Shown here piece after piece: positions 63,915 through 64,000 of a stretch of DNA of 64,000 nt (positions within the stretch are counted from its first letter, which is position 1; each line of letters starts with the position of its first letter). The notes under the pieces were generated by a model. It ran no database searches. It was not told where the DNA came from and saw only the letters and a program-made list of their open reading frames with translations. The position numbers and the translations under genes are program-made. Source of the stretch: Porpolomopsis calyptriformis (Eukaryota > Basidiomycota > Agaricomycetes > Agaricales > Hygrophoraceae); contig OX621174.1 of the NCBI GenBank assembly GCA_951640195.1, positions 496,001 through 560,000 on the forward strand, given 5' to 3'.

Positions 63915-64000
63915 GATACCACCATTGTTCCCAATAAGCATATAAGTCCAAATTTTATTCCAAAGAGGCAATCGTTACCACTGAAAATGATGCCTCATGC

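Larger units (their letters stand above)
55184..64000 (+). mobile_element. Element G: Ty3/gypsy element, gag split by a copia element, truncated by the window end
   Basis: Plus-strand LTR/leader, gag (56,256 on), zinc knuckle (near 62,250) and protease (near 63,230). RT and the 3' LTR lie beyond the window. A complete copia element at 57,255-61,751 interrupts gag. It differs in sequence and organisation from A-F, with a long spacer between knuckle and protease. Confidence 0.85.

Noticed and set aside
1..64000. CRISPR arrays, operons, ribosome-binding sites or prophage features.
   Set aside because: None seen; introns and LTR elements show a eukaryotic chromosome.

Overview
The window looks like a fungal nuclear chromosome, most probably a basidiomycete. 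The evidence is a block of protein-coding genes with many very short introns (36-71 nt, one of 188 nt), the protein set itself (eIF3a, a p47/Shp1-type UBX protein, an RRP42-like exosome subunit, a Rho GTPase, GPI1/PIG-Q, a lysine-ketoglutarate reductase/saccharopine dehydrogenase, Noc1/Mak21), and flanking blocks of nested LTR retrotransposons. I cannot name the species.

Layout. (1) 1-33,872 is a retrotransposon nest. A complete Ty3/gypsy chromovirus B (199-6,869, minus strand, target duplication GTCAT) sits inside the protease gene of an older gypsy element A (minus). A small three-exon gene of unknown function (9,603-10,425, plus) lies next. Element D (plus, no 5' LTR) and a 5'-truncated relative of B, element C (16,817-20,039, plus, split by a solo LTR), follow. 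Element F (20,051-33,872, minus, duplication ACCTC) contains element E (26,230-33,180, minus, duplication GGGGA). (2) 34,331-50,663 is a gene island of eight genes, packed so tightly that two antisense genes overlap at their stop codons. (3) 50,664-64,000 is again repeats: a near-perfect 345-bp palindrome at the 5' edge of the Noc1 gene, a MITE-like foldback element carrying a tRNA-like sequence, a solo LTR containing a smaller solo LTR, and a gypsy element G (plus, running off the right end) whose gag gene is split by a complete Ty1/copia element (57,255-61,751, minus, duplication CTAGG).

Elements B, C, E and F belong to one superfamily of chromodomain gypsy elements. They share a gag gene with zinc knuckle and RGG tail, a -1 frameshift site (GGRTTTT directly followed by the gag stop, seen in B, E and F), pol with protease, RT, RNase H, integrase and chromodomain, and a conserved third ORF between pol and the 3' LTR. 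B and E have an 11-nt primer-binding site complementary to the presumed 5' end of their own transcript, as in Tf1-type self-priming elements; F matches at 10 of 11. Their decay is mostly CpG to TpG/CpA: many premature stops are TGA where a relative or the protein context has CGA (Arg), and two or three integrases lost the second catalytic Asp the same way. This implies cytosine methylation of repeats and suggests a heterochromatic, possibly pericentromeric, setting for the gene island.
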